Notes: generated from the letters alone by a model not told the origin. A stretch of DNA of 64,000 bases from Apostichopus japonicus (GCF_037975245.1 NC_092564.1:18320984-18384983); one strand, 5' to 3'. Positions 35,447 through 50,000 are shown, counted from the first letter of the stretch. Made by a program: numbers and translations.

Positions 35447-38400
35447 ATATATTTATTTATATATATATATATACATTTATATATATATATTTATATATTT
35501 ATATAAATATATATATTAAAGCATTTGTCCAAACGTGTCTCTTATTGTGTTGTTAACCTGTTTTTTTTTTCAAGTTATTATTGCGCCTGTGCATATACCC
35601 TAATACCTCTCAAGCAAGTTAACTTTTGCGTAAATTACATTTTTCACCCTTTCAGTCATCAAATCATGTTACGGTATTAAGTTATTATAAACATGAAATG
35701 TACCTCTCCAGAATGTCTCCTTTATTTATATCTGAATAAAGTTCATTAATTTGGCAAAACAAAATTTTATTACTTACAGTACATGTCATAGTTATGACTG
35801 ATTATATAGTCTTTAAAAATTAAATTGTCCACATCTGGTCTTGTTTTTGTTCTTTTTTCATAATCATTGATGACATATTTTTAAATATATATATTTATTC
35901 TTCTCTTCGTTTTTTTTTTATCCAATACAGCGTTTTCACTGCAAGATTGATTACGGTCCTTAACGAGTTTACACATATAGGGCAAATAGCGTCCATATGA
36001 TTGAACGAATTGCCCACGTTTTGCACGCACGGTATGTTGTTTTGACTTGCTTTATTTCTATATAGGTTAAATCTTTGGTATATATACACGTCTCTCCTGT
36101 TATTCAATTTCAATCTATCCCTCCCTCTGTGAGCTGTGTATTGGTTTAAGGAATGAAGTTAATCAATAAAAAAATAATTATTGTTTGATTTTCAACTCAG
36201 TCAACGAATTATAGAACATTGAATATTAAACCACAATTTAACCAGTGGGGAGTTAATTTTAACAGGAATCAGAGTTTTAAACTAACTATTAAGCGCTCTA
36301 TAATTTAGGTCAGTATTGTGTAGTATTATTAGCTTACGTTGCTGTTTCTCGATTTAACATCCAGAATTTGTAATACAGATAGATGTGATAAATTGCAATA
36401 ACATTACGTCACAGTTCAAAACTCAAAAAAGTCTTAATCCTGCTGGTTGTTTTCATTACATTTTAATATGATTATCTTGTATACCGATCTAGGTAAAGAA
36501 ATGATAAAACAGTATGAAAAAAATATGAAAATGTGTAACGAGAATCATGTAGTCATGTGAATAAACTGTGACATATAATTTGTAAAAGGTTAGTTCTTGC
36601 TCGATTTCAATTGACGAACGGACAATTAGTGAAAGCAAGGCCATGGTCAATCGGGGAAAAACAAATGTGGAAGGAGGGCAGGAAAAGTATTGGGATAAAT
36701 TAATAGCGCTATATACATAAAAAATATATAAGGGGCAAAATAGGTTCCAATGATATAATTGTCTCTGGGTTTGTACTGATTCTTGACTCCTCTAGTGATG
36801 AAGTTTGTTGTTATGTATACAATTTTGGGATGTAGTCCTACATGAGTTTAGTAGCAACGTATGTATGAAAATATTACCTGAAATTTCACCCGAGAATATT
36901 CCGCCCAAGCAGCTGTGAGGATACTTTTTTCTTCATTTTAATAGTGGAATGTATGACCTACGTGTTCTTGTGCAGCTATATATACATACAGGGAATACGT
37001 AACATATACTGGGGCTGTGTTTTGTTTCTGATATATGGTGGTTGATGTAGGCTTACTATGCGTAATAACGTTCGTTAGGCTAGAGAAGCCTATACACACT
37101 TACCTCATATATTCTAATTTGGATGTGTTTTGGGAACAATGAGACTGTGTTATCGAGAACGCAGGATGTATCGCTCTCTCGTCCTTTTAATTCATTCCAT
37201 AATTGTAAATACTGGAAATGAAAAGAAAATGAAAAATAAATGTAGGAATAATACATCCGGAATAATCTTTTTTTTATGTCAGGATAGAACATCGAGCCTA
37301 CTTATTTATTACATTACAAGACCATTATTACCTTAATGACCATGCAACTTATGAACATAAAATAATTAAAGCAAAAAATAAAAATAATAAACAACTAAGA
37401 AACGGTGCCACTGCCAACCAGTGTGTGTTAAAGCCTTTGGAATAGTAAGGTATACGTTATCGTAGTAAAAGTTGTTTACTCGTAACCACAAATACTTAAC
37501 CGGAAATGCTTCAAGTTCATTCAGTCATTATGAATTTCAGATAAGGTCATGGTTTCGATTACAAATTGATTTCTTTTATCTTTGCCTCAAGTCTTCTTAT
37601 CTTGGATGATTCAAGTAGCCTATGTATACATCACATGAGCATGTTATTATCATTATTAGTATTACTATTCGGTTATGAAAGATATCTCGATGTTGGAGTG
37701 TATTATTATATACACAGTAGCGTCATACGCATAATGTATCGTATGCATGGTTTAATGAAACTCCTGATTCCGTATATACGCGTACTCAATATATTCCAGT
37801 GTCATTAAATGTATACGCTTACCAGCTCTTATGTGGATTGGTACTCGCATTCGTACGCAGGATATTTAGATAGTACATGATTATGTTCTAGTACTCGCAA
37901 TTTCACAGGTATATTGCTGTCTGTTGTCTTCTAAGGTGGATCTGCAGTGCCTATAATTAATTATCATTGTGCTGTATAGACAAGCAGCGGATTCCCACGA
38001 TGTACAGTGAAGTAGTATAGGTGATTTGCGAACGCGTCAGAATGTTCTGAAATCTCTAACAATCAGCAAAGAGGTGAAGAGGGGAGCGGAAGGGGCGTGG
38101 TCCCTTAATCCTCACTCTCAGAAGTCAGTCAATAGTATAACACAAGACCTATATAACTCAATAGTTAACTCGTTTTCCTGCCTAGGAGGTAGAATAACCC
38201 CATATTTTTCCCCCATATTGTTTATTGTACGTGGCGACAGACGTCATGTAAGCATATCATGTATACAAGCCATATATGGACATCAAAATTACATTTTATA
38301 CAAAAATGCCAAGGGTATACATGTTGGGATAGATTTCGGGATTAACAACACAAAGAAAATTTGATTTTCCGAATATTGAAGGTCCCCTTTTCCAAGCTTG

Positions 38401-39860
38401 AAATTTTGTCTACAAATCATGCGATAAACTGACAATTACCATGCACTTAATACTTTCCTATAATTCAAGGGTTACCAAGAAAAATGGATTTAAATGTCAC
38501 ATATCCTCATTACTCTAATTTCCGACTATTATTGTTTGTGACGTTAGTCAACTAATGATATAAATCTCGCTCTCTCTTTTCCTCTTTTATTTGCTTTTAT
38601 GATCGTTTTATTTCCTCCCACTCATCAATAAGAAGTTGAGTCATAACATATTATTAGGCATCACCTTTATTATATAGAACACGAATGCATTTGATCTTGT
38701 TAAAATTCTTAACTAATATATCTTTCAGATACACACCATTAGGAAACAATGATGAAGGGTTCCCCACCTATCATAGAAAGCAAAGTGAAGACAAAGTGAA
38801 ACAAATAAGATTTACTAATACAAGTTTGACTAAATTGGTGTAATTTAAGGACCAGATTTTATACATTGCTGTGACAATTTATATCACGATTGATCGTATG
38901 TTCTTTGATACAACCGCGGTATATGCGGTTTATTATTACTTTTGTTACTTATGAAACATTTCTGAAATTCAAAAAAAGGCCTTTACCGCGATTTCAGCGT
39001 TACAATGGATATAGGGTTGTATAGGCATATTATTATTATTTGACTAAGAATTCAAAATATATTCTTTTTTTCTTTTTTATGACTTCATTTGGTTGATAGT
39101 TTTCTATCGTTTATTTAAAAGAAATTTACGTCTATGAAATTCAATTCAATTTAACGATATGATTGTTACATATAAAATAGAGTTGAAAGGAATAATGTTA
39201 TCATAGGACTACTCATTCTGAAAACAAATACGTTCTTCTGCCTCCTCTTTCGATAATGTGTGCCTTGTGGATAAACGAAGATCTGAATGCTTCTTTAACT
39301 TTAGATTAGTGTATATTTTGTATGATCTTTACTTTTTTTACGCTGCTAATTTCTGTGGGTATGACCACTCCTTTTTAATTATATTACAGCTGCATCGAAC
39401 ACGGAATATCACTTTAATGGACCTTGTCACATGTTCGTGTATGATGCAGTCAATGGTGCGTGTGCCTCTCCACCGTGATTTATGAAGTTAAATGAAACAC
39501 TGACACGTCATATTAATAAGCTACAACATATGCCATTTTTTTTAATCTTGTCGACATCGTATCACCCTGGTCGCCAGATTGAAGCCTCAAATATAATTTT
39601 AACAGCGCTGTTTCTTTTAAAGGAGCGTAGAATATTTGCAGGGTATTTGAACTTTGCTATAATATGTAAGTTCTATTCATGTTGTGTGAGTCGCCTCCAT
39701 ATACCTGTAGTAAGTACGTACTCGTACTAGTATATATTCTAACCAGTCTACCTGTAATTTATCTTGACATTGTGAATTTGATCTCGTAATGGTACACGGG
39801 CATGGTATAAAGATACCATATTAAAGTGAAACTTAAAATATCGTGTTCGCGCTTTTAGCT
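34666..39860. other. non-coding stretch with (TA)n tract, no gene seen
   Basis: No recognised gene. A degenerate (TA)n tract with TTTA interruptions lies at about 35395-35520. Short frames in this interval lack motifs or exon-like boundaries. Confidence 0.55.
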
Positions 39861-39864
39861 TTGT

Positions 39865-40105
39865 ACCCCTACTCGTACTTATAACAATTCTACTCATGCA
39901 CTGGTACTCGTGGTGTTGTACTCGAACTCATACATACTCTACTCATATACACTGGTACTCGTGGTGTTCTACTTGTACACATACTAATTCTAATCATCAT
40001 ACTGGTAGGCTACTCGTATAGTGTTGTACTTGTACACATACCTTATCTATACTCATACTGGTACTCGTGGTGTTGTACTCGTACTCATACATACTCTACT
40101 CAAAT
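39865..40105 (+). repeat. degenerate tandem repeat of TACTGGTACTCGTGGTGTT units
   Basis: About four units of 60-65 bp share (C)TGGTACTCGTGGTGTTGTAC and ACTC(A/G)TACATACTCTACTC, with many small changes. Confidence 0.75.
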
Positions 40106-40379
40106 TCGTTTACAGAAATAGTTTTCTTTTACGAAAGATATCATGCCATGGCTTATTTTTGAGTGATTCAGCTAAGCTTCCGGTATTCGTGTTTATAGAA
40201 AAGAAGATTATTAACATATTTTAATTAAGAACCAAAATGCATATGGAATAAATTCCTGTTAAAATTTTGCCAAACTCCCCCTCTCCTCCCCCACCCCCTC
40301 CCTATTTTTCCCAGCCACAAAACATTAAAAATATCTTTTAGCACAATCATGCGTGTAAATATATATATATATATAAATG

Positions 40380-40466
40380 AAAAACGTAATGAGTTGGAAA
40401 ATCCAGAACAGTGAAAAAACTTTTAGCCTCCACCGGGATTCGAACCACGGGCCTTCCGCTTTGAAA
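40380..40466 (-). mobile_element. 5'-truncated tRNA-derived element (different from the main SINE)
   Basis: On the minus strand, TCAAAGCGGAAGGCCCGTGG leads into a perfect B box GGTTCGAATCC and then CGGTGGAGGC, the 3' half of a tRNA-like molecule. It is followed by CTAAAAGTTTTTTCACTG and an AT-rich tail. The 5' half (A box) is missing; a TA palindrome sits where it should be. Confidence 0.6.
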
Positions 40467-40502
40467 TTTGGAAATATATATATATATATATATATTTCCA
40501 AA
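40467..40502. repeat. perfect 36-bp TA-cored palindrome
   Basis: TTTGGAAATATAT... mirrors into ...ATATATTTCCAAA, a perfect inverted repeat with no spacer. It directly abuts the truncation point of the tRNA-derived element. Confidence 0.9.
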
Positions 40503-43500
40503 AATATATCAAAATGTAATGGAAGAATATTAGAGATGTAAAAAACTGATAAAGTACTAAACTACTTACGTCTTTTGGGGGACCAACGTCTTGACTTTCT
40601 GTTCTTTTACCAACTGTTGAAAAGAATAAATCAGATTAAAATCAGTTCCCCGTGTGTTGAATGTTGATTTTCTTCTAAATCAATCATTATATATTGTATT
40701 CATTTAATTATGTGATAATTTACCACCTATAACGAAACATGAAAGCTACCATAAAAAATAAGTGCCAACAACCACGTCGCGATTTCGATGTTATCTTTAA
40801 TTATTACATATAACAAATTTATTCAATTTTAGTGAGTAAATATGACTTTTCGGTAATAGCTAAAATGCGCACAAATCTAGTCGATATCGTTAATATAAAA
40901 ACATATATAAATATTTCTCTTAGTTTCTAACGCAGTTCTTTCTTTCCACTTCAAGTAAAATATAAGGAAATCTATGAAAACTACATCTGTTTCTGTAGTA
41001 CATGATGTCAATCAGTGCAAACTTCATTTGTATGAAATTGATTCCTTAGTCCATATTCCAATAGAGTCTAGTGCACGAGAACAAGACATTTGATTCCTCA
41101 CTACACTTATTTGTACATCAAAAGTTTGTAAGAAAATACCCTTTATTTAGCAATCCGTTTGATGTATTTATTTTTCCTTTTATTTTTCCTTATTTTTTTT
41201 TTTTTTTGGACAAAAGCCTTTCACTTTAATACCATATACTTTGTGTACCTCAAACAAATTAAAATTGATGAATCTATTTTCATTTCTAAATTCTTCCCTC
41301 CTTGGTTGTCATTAGTCAAGAAATCGGCATCAGTAAATGGATAATTCATACAAATCAATGCTCTCGTAGGAGACAAATTAAAGGTCATTTATATTTGTGT
41401 GATGAAAATCTGGAGCAGACTTAAAGCGATTATTTCTCTTTGTTATAGGTGACAGGAACAGAGAATATCAGAGGGGTAAAAACAGATAACGAAACTTGCT
41501 TTATTTGTTAATGTAAAAACCGGATTATAAACAACTAATCCTTTGGTACTTATGGAAAAAAATGCATAAAAGATAGACCACCTACGTTACATATTGTTTT
41601 TTTTTATTATTATTATTATTATTAAAGTAGATTACTAAATAGAATGTTTTTACGTTCACATTATACTGGTTTTACTAAAACTTTATGGGTTCTTTGAATC
41701 CTCCAATTTTTGTTTGACAGAGTATGATGTCGTTACTTTTAAGTTACGTTTTCCTTCTCTTTCTAGAATTATAAAACGGAGCATGAATGAACCTGTTGCA
41801 TTGAGTATAAAGCCTTAATTAATAATAAGTGGCACGGTACCATTTACGTTTTTGCACTCCTCTTTAATAATTTTAAATAAACTGGATGATGTTAAGATGG
41901 TGGTATATTTTGCAAGTTTTTAAACAATGTTGAAGAATATCCAGTTTTCCAAGTTGTTCTCTACATATTAGTTTATGTTATGCACCGATTCGGTACAATA
42001 TGATTTTTTTTTTGTCATATTGTTTCTGTCAGAGTGGGATAATACGGAGAGGGTGAGAGGGTTTGGTAGGTGGGTTTTCTGAGCCCCTTGGTTTGATGTT
42101 GGAGTGTGCGTGACTGCGTCCCTGATTATTGGTACCCTCATTTATTACTTATGATGCATCCACGATTACCTATAACAGAGTGAAATGAAAGCAAATCACC
42201 CTACTTGAGATCACTTAAATATTCTTCCGGGAAGTTGGAGGGGGTTCTTAAAGGGATTGTGTCCTATATATCCTATTGGGTTCATCGAATTGTCCTGGAT
42301 ATAATCAACTAAAAGCAACTACAACCAACTTTAAAAAAAAGAACCAATTAGATCGATCGAATCCGCATCTTCACTTCCAAAAGAGTTAGACTGTTTATGA
42401 AGTATCGCGCGGTTAATAACACTTAAGTTAATATATATAACGACTTTGACCACTCGAAACCAGAGAACATTAGTTGTTTAAACTTTAAGTTAGAACGGAC
42501 TATAGGTATAGAATAACTTACCGTCTGGCAAAAATTTACGCTATTTTCTCACAGAAGTTTTTCCTTTTTTTTTTCTTTTTTTTTTCTATTAGCCAATATC
42601 GGGTATAATCCGGTTTCTCATCTATTGAAAATACTCAAAAGTTCTCAAAATGATTAGCTGAAAGTTTGGAGATGGGTTTATGCAAATGAATGAAGTTTCT
42701 AAACAGTCTTATTGTTCTTTTTTTTCTTTTTTCTTTTTTTTTTTGCAAATTAAAATTTGTTAGAAACCTGTTATTAATTGTTTTTATTTCACACTTCATT
42801 CTTAATCGCAGTTCATCTTTTCACAAATATTGTAATTATCATATCTCAAGTTTGCTGTTAAATATAGTTTCATGAATTTATCAAAATAATAGGTGATTGA
42901 GAAGTTCTTTTTTCAACGCTTAATGTGGGGCAGGCACTTTATAAGAAGTGCCTAAATTTGTAAATGTATTCACGCCAGGGGCACACTCTCATACTACAAG
43001 AATTAATAGACGTGTTTTTCTGACAGCCTCAATATTCACGTCATTACTTTCAAACGGAAACTGCTAAGGAATTTGTTGATTTATAATTAAAGTGGAATGA
43101 CACTTGCAGTTTCAAAGAAGGGGAAAGTGACATCCAACCGTTAAGAGAAAAAGGCCTATTACTGTAGACCAATTAAAATTTCCTGTATCCTGTGAGTGTT
43201 GAAGAGATTTAGTGCATAATCTGTAAAGGTACACTCTGGGGAGAGATGATATTTGTGTGAATATATACCTTTTTTCTAACTTAAAGTAAGGGATACAACT
43301 TAACAAGTGTTACATACAGGAAGTGTTTGGCAAACTAAAAAGATCGGATTTCGTGATTATTCTTATAATAAAAACTACTTTAAATTGAATGCAAGAAATT
43401 ACTCAAATAAAACGAACTAAATAATATAGCTATAGGACTAAGTAATGTTGCCTGATCATCTGTTGTATTTAATGGATATATACATTATAACCTGTGTTAG

Positions 43501-43518
43501 CATGTTATAACATGTGCT
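40503..43518. other. non-coding stretch, no gene seen
   Basis: No recognised gene. Poly-T/CT tracts occur at about 41168-41210, 42545-42585 and 42715-42745. The remaining exons of the minus-strand candidate at 43802-44003 would be expected here or further left but were not identified. Confidence 0.5.
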
Positions 43519-43763
43519 AGGGAGTGATGGCTCAGTGGCTTACGCCGGTGCCTTTCAATAATAAGGTCCCGAGTTCAAGTCACTCCAATATTAATTTATG
43601 TCGTCCAGTTACAGAGTTGTTGACAATTGACAATTCATAATCATGGACGTTAAAATATGAATCTAAGAGACTGACTTCGGTCAGCTTGCGGCTTTGATAA
43701 GCCAAATGATGGCTTCTTCGCGAGTTCCTGCTTGCAGGAGGATCTCAAATACATACATATATA
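43519..43763 (+). mobile_element. tRNA-derived SINE, copy 5 (in putative minus-strand intron)
   Basis: Full length, from AGGGAGTGATGGCTCAGTGG to TGCTTGCAGGAGGATCTCAA and a short ATACATACATATATA tail. The head keeps complementary ends (GGAGTGA with TCACTCC, 7 of 7), like an acceptor stem. It lies just beyond the donor of the candidate exon at 43802. Confidence 0.92.
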
Positions 43764-43801
43764 AACTTTTTTTTTTAGTTGTCTATTAAATAAAGACTCA
43801 C

Positions 43802-43922
43802 TTGGCGCGCCACAGGCTCTGAAGCCCAGCTTAAAGCATCCTTTCATTTTCTTTGCATGGATAGCTTGGAAGGGCAATATGGCGAGTAACAAAAGAAGAA
43901 AGAGGCACAAACAGCGGCCCAT
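43802..43922 (-). CDS. candidate first coding exon of a secreted or peptide-precursor protein
   Basis: From ATG at 43922 the minus strand encodes about 40 residues. A signal peptide is visible (MGRCLCLFLLLLLAILPF then QAIHA, likely cut after the Ala). It is followed by a basic, two-cysteine segment KKMKGCFKLGFRACGAP. The frame runs to CCAA|GTGAGT, a good donor at 43801, leaving phase 1. Upstream, the exon starts at 44003 after a long polypyrimidine tract and TTTTACAG, giving an 81-base 5' UTR part; ACGATGG is a fair start context. The region is CpG-rich compared with its surroundings. I do not recognise the family; the C-x7-C spacing matches no hormone I can name. A plus-strand frame over the same bases (MASNKRRKRH...) is less likely because it lacks flanking splice signals of this quality. 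Confidence 0.5.
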
Positions 43923-44003
43923 CGTCGCTGAATCTGTGGTAATCTACTCTAAGATATGGTCGATGGCGGACTTCTACAACACCATCCAGCAATCTGTATA
44001 TAC
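43802..44003 (-). other. predicted exon carrying the start of the secreted-peptide candidate
   Basis: The exon is bounded on the minus strand by a >30-base T-rich tract ending TTTTACAG (acceptor, AG complement at 44004-44005) and by GTGAGT (donor, from 43801). A second possible acceptor (TATATACAG) lies about ten bases inside. Having a 5' UTR segment after an acceptor implies at least one more upstream non-coding exon at higher coordinates. Confidence 0.45.
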
Positions 44004-47000
44004 CTGTAAAAGTAAAAGACAAAAAGGAAAAAAATCAAAATATACCGTTCCTCACCAGTTGTATTTTTGTTATCAGCTTGTTTTCGTCCCAAAGAGAATA
44101 TAATTCTTAGGTAGTTAGCTTACAGGTTGCCCTTTATACACACATTGGTGAATGAAAACTATGATTTATAGGTTTGTTACCTATCATAGATCTAGCCCGG
44201 GTGACAACCCTTCTTGTTTAGTGGGTGGGGGGGGGAGGGGCTGTGGGAGTGGAAACGATTTTAAAAACATCCATAAAATACCGTGCATACTAAAAAAATG
44301 TTTTATTTTTAATCGTATATTTGCTAGCGAGGAAAACGATCCTGTAAACCGCTCAATCCGTTGCTTAAACTTTTTTTTTTTTCATAGCGATACCCCTTAC
44401 TTAATGACGGCGTTTACGCAATCCAATAAATCTGTTATACAACCGTCAAAAAATAACGGGCCATGAAAGTAAAGGCTTGTCAGTATGCAAAATTGTTCCA
44501 TGCATATAAAGATGACCCTTTGAAGGGAAAATGTTAATTTAAAAAAAATATTTTCGATTACATTTTAAACACATGTACGGGGAGAGGGAGATGCGGTAAC
44601 ATGCTATTTTCTTGACTCCTATAGCCTATGACCCTGATTTATGAAACAATGGTATAAACTGTAGGGTTTTGATATTTAGATGGATTTACTCGTTTATAAT
44701 GAGATCCGATGAGAGATGTTGTCCACCTATTTCCCTAAAGATGTGTAACCTACCATAAAAAATATGAAAGCCAAAATGAATGAGATCAACATCTCAGACG
44801 TTTTAAGCGAAACGACGAGTTTCGAAATGATGTTTTCAAATTAATGGACTTTAAAATCAATAGGCTCAAGTTCTCGGAGGATGAAAAGATGACGTAATAA
44901 TCCTTGACTTCTTCGCATAAAGCTAAAGTTAGGAAATTGATGTTTCCATGACTTTACACATGTGATGATGAAAGCACCACGCATTTCAAAGTAAATGGTC
45001 AGGGATGCACGGTAAATTTAACTCATAAAGTTGATCAGTTCTATCTCAATGTCATTTTCACAAGGCAGACATGTTTCGTTATATTATAATATATTGGTTA
45101 CTTGGCCATGACTTTGAATTAACATCTGTGTCCACGAGCGAGACATTTCAACGTGATATTTTTAAAACATTTATACGTACCAAAAATTTTATCCGAATTT
45201 CCCATTATAAGTTGCTTAATTGATGAGAAAATGTTGCTAATACTTTTTAGATTGTTGAAACCGCAGCCTCGGGGCATTAGAAATGGAACGAAATTGACTG
45301 AACTAACCAGGCCTGCTGTATGAATGATGTCACAGTTAGGTTTAAAATGCACATTAAGAGTTTATATGGTTAGTCATGCGGGAAATGATGATCTGTTTTA
45401 AGGAGTATATTAAGTTTGGTAGAGCATGCGGAGGGATAAAACAGTCTTGGAAATGACTAAAATGGGATGACTTTAAGCAAATGAAGCATTGATTTCGTCA
45501 TGTGTGAAGTGTTTATTTCTCTCTTTTGTTTTTAGAATTATTTAAGCGGGGATGATGCGTGACGCATGCAATACAGTTTATGTTACGTGTTGTAGCGTGT
45601 ATTTATAGCAATGACGAAGAGCTAAATGTTAATACAAGTACATTGAAAAGGCATTCGTATTAATTAATAAAATAGTAATAACATAATTTTAAAGTAAACC
45701 ATAAAACATCATAGCTGTTTGCTCTAGCTTTTGCAATTATAGGTAAAACCGATTTCAACCCAGACCTCGTGTATGCAAGTTAAGCTAGGCTATGTGTATC
45801 CACTATGAAAATGTGGTAGGCTATAGATACATCTGTTATCGACGTCTGGTAGGCTAGGTTCGAATTGATTTTATCAAAACTGCAGAAAGTCTCTATTAGA
45901 CAACTTGCTCACAGTTGATATGAGCTACATGACTCGACCTTTTAAACTATCTAACAAACTGAATCACAATTGTTTGTCAAAATTATTCAATGACATCATC
46001 GGTAAAGTTGAAAAGAAAAAAATACTTCTAAGCCTAATAAATTTGATTATTTGTTCTATCATTTGAACAAAACGACGTGATCGTGGGATCATTTCATTAC
46101 AAACTGATAAATTGGATGACTTATCCTGCAAAAAAAACCCCACACTGAATGCAGAAAACAGACGAATTATCGTTTAACATACAAAGATCACTAACATATA
46201 CTCAAACAATACGAGATCTTGGGATACTTATTGTACTAACCACCGGTACTTTTAATAACCTAAGCAGATGAAATCAACCTTGCAACTCTAAGATAATACC
46301 ATACCCTTATCAATGACGATTCGAGACACTTTTTCGATGAACGTCGTAAAACTACTAGAAACGTCCGTTTAAATTTGTAGCTTACTTTGCTCATTAACAA
46401 ATGAAGAAAATATAAAAACATCGCACAAGGCGTACATTAGCTGGAATATACGCAGCGTATTCGATTGCTGTCATAAACCAATCTACGAATCCAAACAATC
46501 CCTTAATGGCAGACTGGCATAAAATGGATTCAAAACACAAAATGGACGTTTATTAACGTCTAATTGAGTTGTCAAATGTCTCGCTTGACGTGCAATAATC
46601 GTTAGCAGAGAATGTTTAAAATGCAATACAAACATGACTCATTAGGGATCAAATCAGAACATTTTAAAGCAAACTGTAAGTCACAATTAAGGTCTGATAT
46701 TGCCAAATCATTAACTTGAAAACAGGCTAAAAGAAAAAATAAGATTTGAGTGCAATACATGTTTCTGGAAAAAGATTCACCTGGAACGTAGTCAAATATT
46801 TGCATTGATATCTTTAAGAAATTGTTAAATTGCAAGTTCACTGTGTGTACATATGAAGACAAATATACCATTTAGGAGTCTGAGAAACTTTGCATTCAAT
46901 GTCTGCATACAGTTTCGAGATATGTTTTATGTTTTGTACTCAACAGTGAATTTGAAACAAAGTTTGTCGTTATGCATGTTATCAAATGACAAACTGTATA

Positions 47001-50000
47001 TACGTTCTTGTTCATATATGTGGTACAAGCTATACAACCCTATAGCAGTGATATTTGCTATACTTTAACCAATGAAAGGTTCAAAACTATCGAGTGAAAA
47101 ATACAATACGATGCTATATAATCTCACAACTATGTAGTTAACTTGACTAGACAACGTACACTTCAAGTTGCTAAGAACCAACGAGTGAGAAAGTTAGGGA
47201 GAAAAGTTTGTTTCATTTCCAAATTCAACGTCGGTTTTTTGGGTGTTATTACATACGTGTTTCCAATTCTTTCCAAATGTCATTTGCCTATATTTACATC
47301 GTTCCTCTATCAATTTTGGTAGACTATGGTAACATATTATGTACATATTCAGGGTACCTTAACGCTGGCAGTCGTATGTATGCTTACACGATAGCTTGAT
47401 CGTGAACAAACGTCTACGCAAACGACAGCAGGTTTAATGTGCAATCATATCTCCAGAATTGATGCTTACTTACCTTGGAACAGTACGTGGACCGTGAGCT
47501 AATTGAGAGCAAGTAAATAATTCACGGGAAATCCACTAAAATTTAATCAAATTTCATCTCTGCTCCAATAATTATGATGTCATGGAAGGTCACGCAGCCT
47601 TCGAAGCAAACATAGGGTCAATTTGATAACGTCATCAAGGTAACACACCATTGTGATCACTTAGACAGTATTAATTGACTTTCATTGACATTTATTAGCC
47701 GTTAAAACAGCTTTTGGGGAATTCGTGAACAACTTTACCAAACCTGGTGGGAGTTATTCAAAATAACATTGCAATTCATTAAACTAAACCTCCCTTCTCC
47801 ATGATGCTTTTTTTCTTTTCTTTTTTTTCTCTCCAAAAAGTGAAAGTTACTCAGTTTCCAATTAAATGGAATATTCCTGTGGCTGAAGTTGATATCTTTG
47901 GACAATTGCTGAAATGTGTGTTCATCTTTAGGTCAAAGCTTCATTCTCTTTTGTATGTAGAAGATATAATTGGGGTGGTTTTTTTATATTTTCAAATGTA
48001 GTGACATTTGCTGAATGCAAAGTCGCAACATCAGAGTGAATAATGTCACCAGGGCAATTGATCTGAAAATATTTTTGGGTTTTATTTTTCATTTATTCGC
48101 AGTGAAACGATAAATCTACAAACAAGTTTAAAAAATTCGAAATACACGAGAAATTATATGGACGTTACTCGGTGTGTAAACAATGGTTTTGACTCTTAAA
48201 AAACTTCAGAATTTAGAGTTTGTTTTTCTCAACAATATTTTGGAATTGACACCTCACTAGTCAAGCTAATATACTAAATCGGCATGGACCGTAATATACT
48301 ACGTTAAAGAATGGTTCTTGTGATAAATGTATAAAGCAGTAATAATCATAACTAATTTTGCTAACTATCATCAAACATTTGATAGCTTTAACACTTCTTA
48401 TGTAGTGAGATATGAAATTTTAATCATTAACGGATCATCAGCCATAACCGGTTGGAAATATGTAACTTGATGATGACAACCCCTCCTCGTTGTACAGGCG
48501 TGTATATATATATATATATATATTTAACGTGAATGTTTAAGAGTACATTTGTTGTTGGTATTTGTAATATTTCAGGGGTAAATATCTTGAAATTGGAATA
48601 GCTAGAAGAAACATCACAAACACTTTAAAAGTACTTCTTTTCTCATTATTACTATTTTTTGTGTGTAGGGGGGGGGGGATATCTGATATCATGGATAAAA
48701 ATTATTCATTCGTATATTGTAATTGCGCACATCAAGTTATTGGAGACCATTTGATACACCTCTTAGGCAATTAAAGAGGATGAAACACAAGAAAGCGGAA
48801 GAACAGACTTGTAAATACAACAATTTTGATAAAAAGCCAGTTTAAAAAGAAACAGCATCTCACATCGTTTACAATCAGAATCTCCATTGACCATTAACAA
48901 ATGTGAGGATATACTTTTCGGTAACTTGTGAAAACTGAAATATACTTTGCAATACAATCTCTTTCTGTTAAAATGATTATATAGCTAGCTTAGAATTCGG
49001 TTCAGTCATTATCCTAATTGAACAAGTTATTGATGAATTGCGTTAGAACTTACGAGGACTACAAAGATAATGGGCGGAATAGAGTATATTTAAGCAGACT
49101 ACTACATAAATAGACCTAGTCTTTCATGCACTGTGTTTAATGCGATACCAGTGAACAGAGAGAATATTTTCTGGAAGGAGATTTGAAATTGCCTACTTTC
49201 ATTGCCATTATTTGGAAAAGCAATGAGTAAACGGTTTTCCGTATATAATCTTATTATCATATCATAATGCTCTACGAGTAATTTTGAGCTAAATCTGTAT
49301 ATATTATAACAATTGAGTTTCATAAGAATATACTATGTTATTGGAGGGGTGGGGTTTATTGACGTTATAACGTATATACAAACTTACATATATGTACATA
49401 ATCAACGATTGTACAGTAATAAAAACAATAGTTGTTTCGATCAAATGACACTATGGTAAGATTTCATTTTTGAAACAAATCTTGCGTAGTCTCTTCGTTT
49501 GCGTTAGCTATAACTCTAATGGATCTAGCGTACTCTCGGCCTGTTAAATCTCAAGGAAAACAAACAAGCAAGTCATGTGTGATAATTTTAACTACTTTCA
49601 TTTCATTTTCTTGGTTGTACATTTTCTTTGTGGTAATTTTAAACGTCACTGATTTTCAGATTGATGTTATCATATTTATATCTAGCAATTTCATGAAAGA
49701 CTTGTTCATCATTGTAAGTAACATATACAACAATCGATGTACTGTTGGCTACATATTTGGAATTTTGTGGGTCGTGGGCAAACTGAGGTCACAATGTGTA
49801 GTATTATAAAGTTATGGTTTATCATACACCCATAAAAACCGTTACGTAACCAGCGGGGAGAGAGCACACGGATCACAATATCTCCGACTATAATCTCTTG
49901 ACTCCTACCCCTTTAATGATAGCGACAATTTGAATAATTAGCTAAGTTTGTTGTTTTATAAAACAAGAGCATGATGAAGAATACACATAACTTAAGATGT

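Noticed and set aside
38026-38364. 112-residue plus-strand frame
   Set aside because: No recognised domain and no clear splice or promoter context; length is expected by chance.
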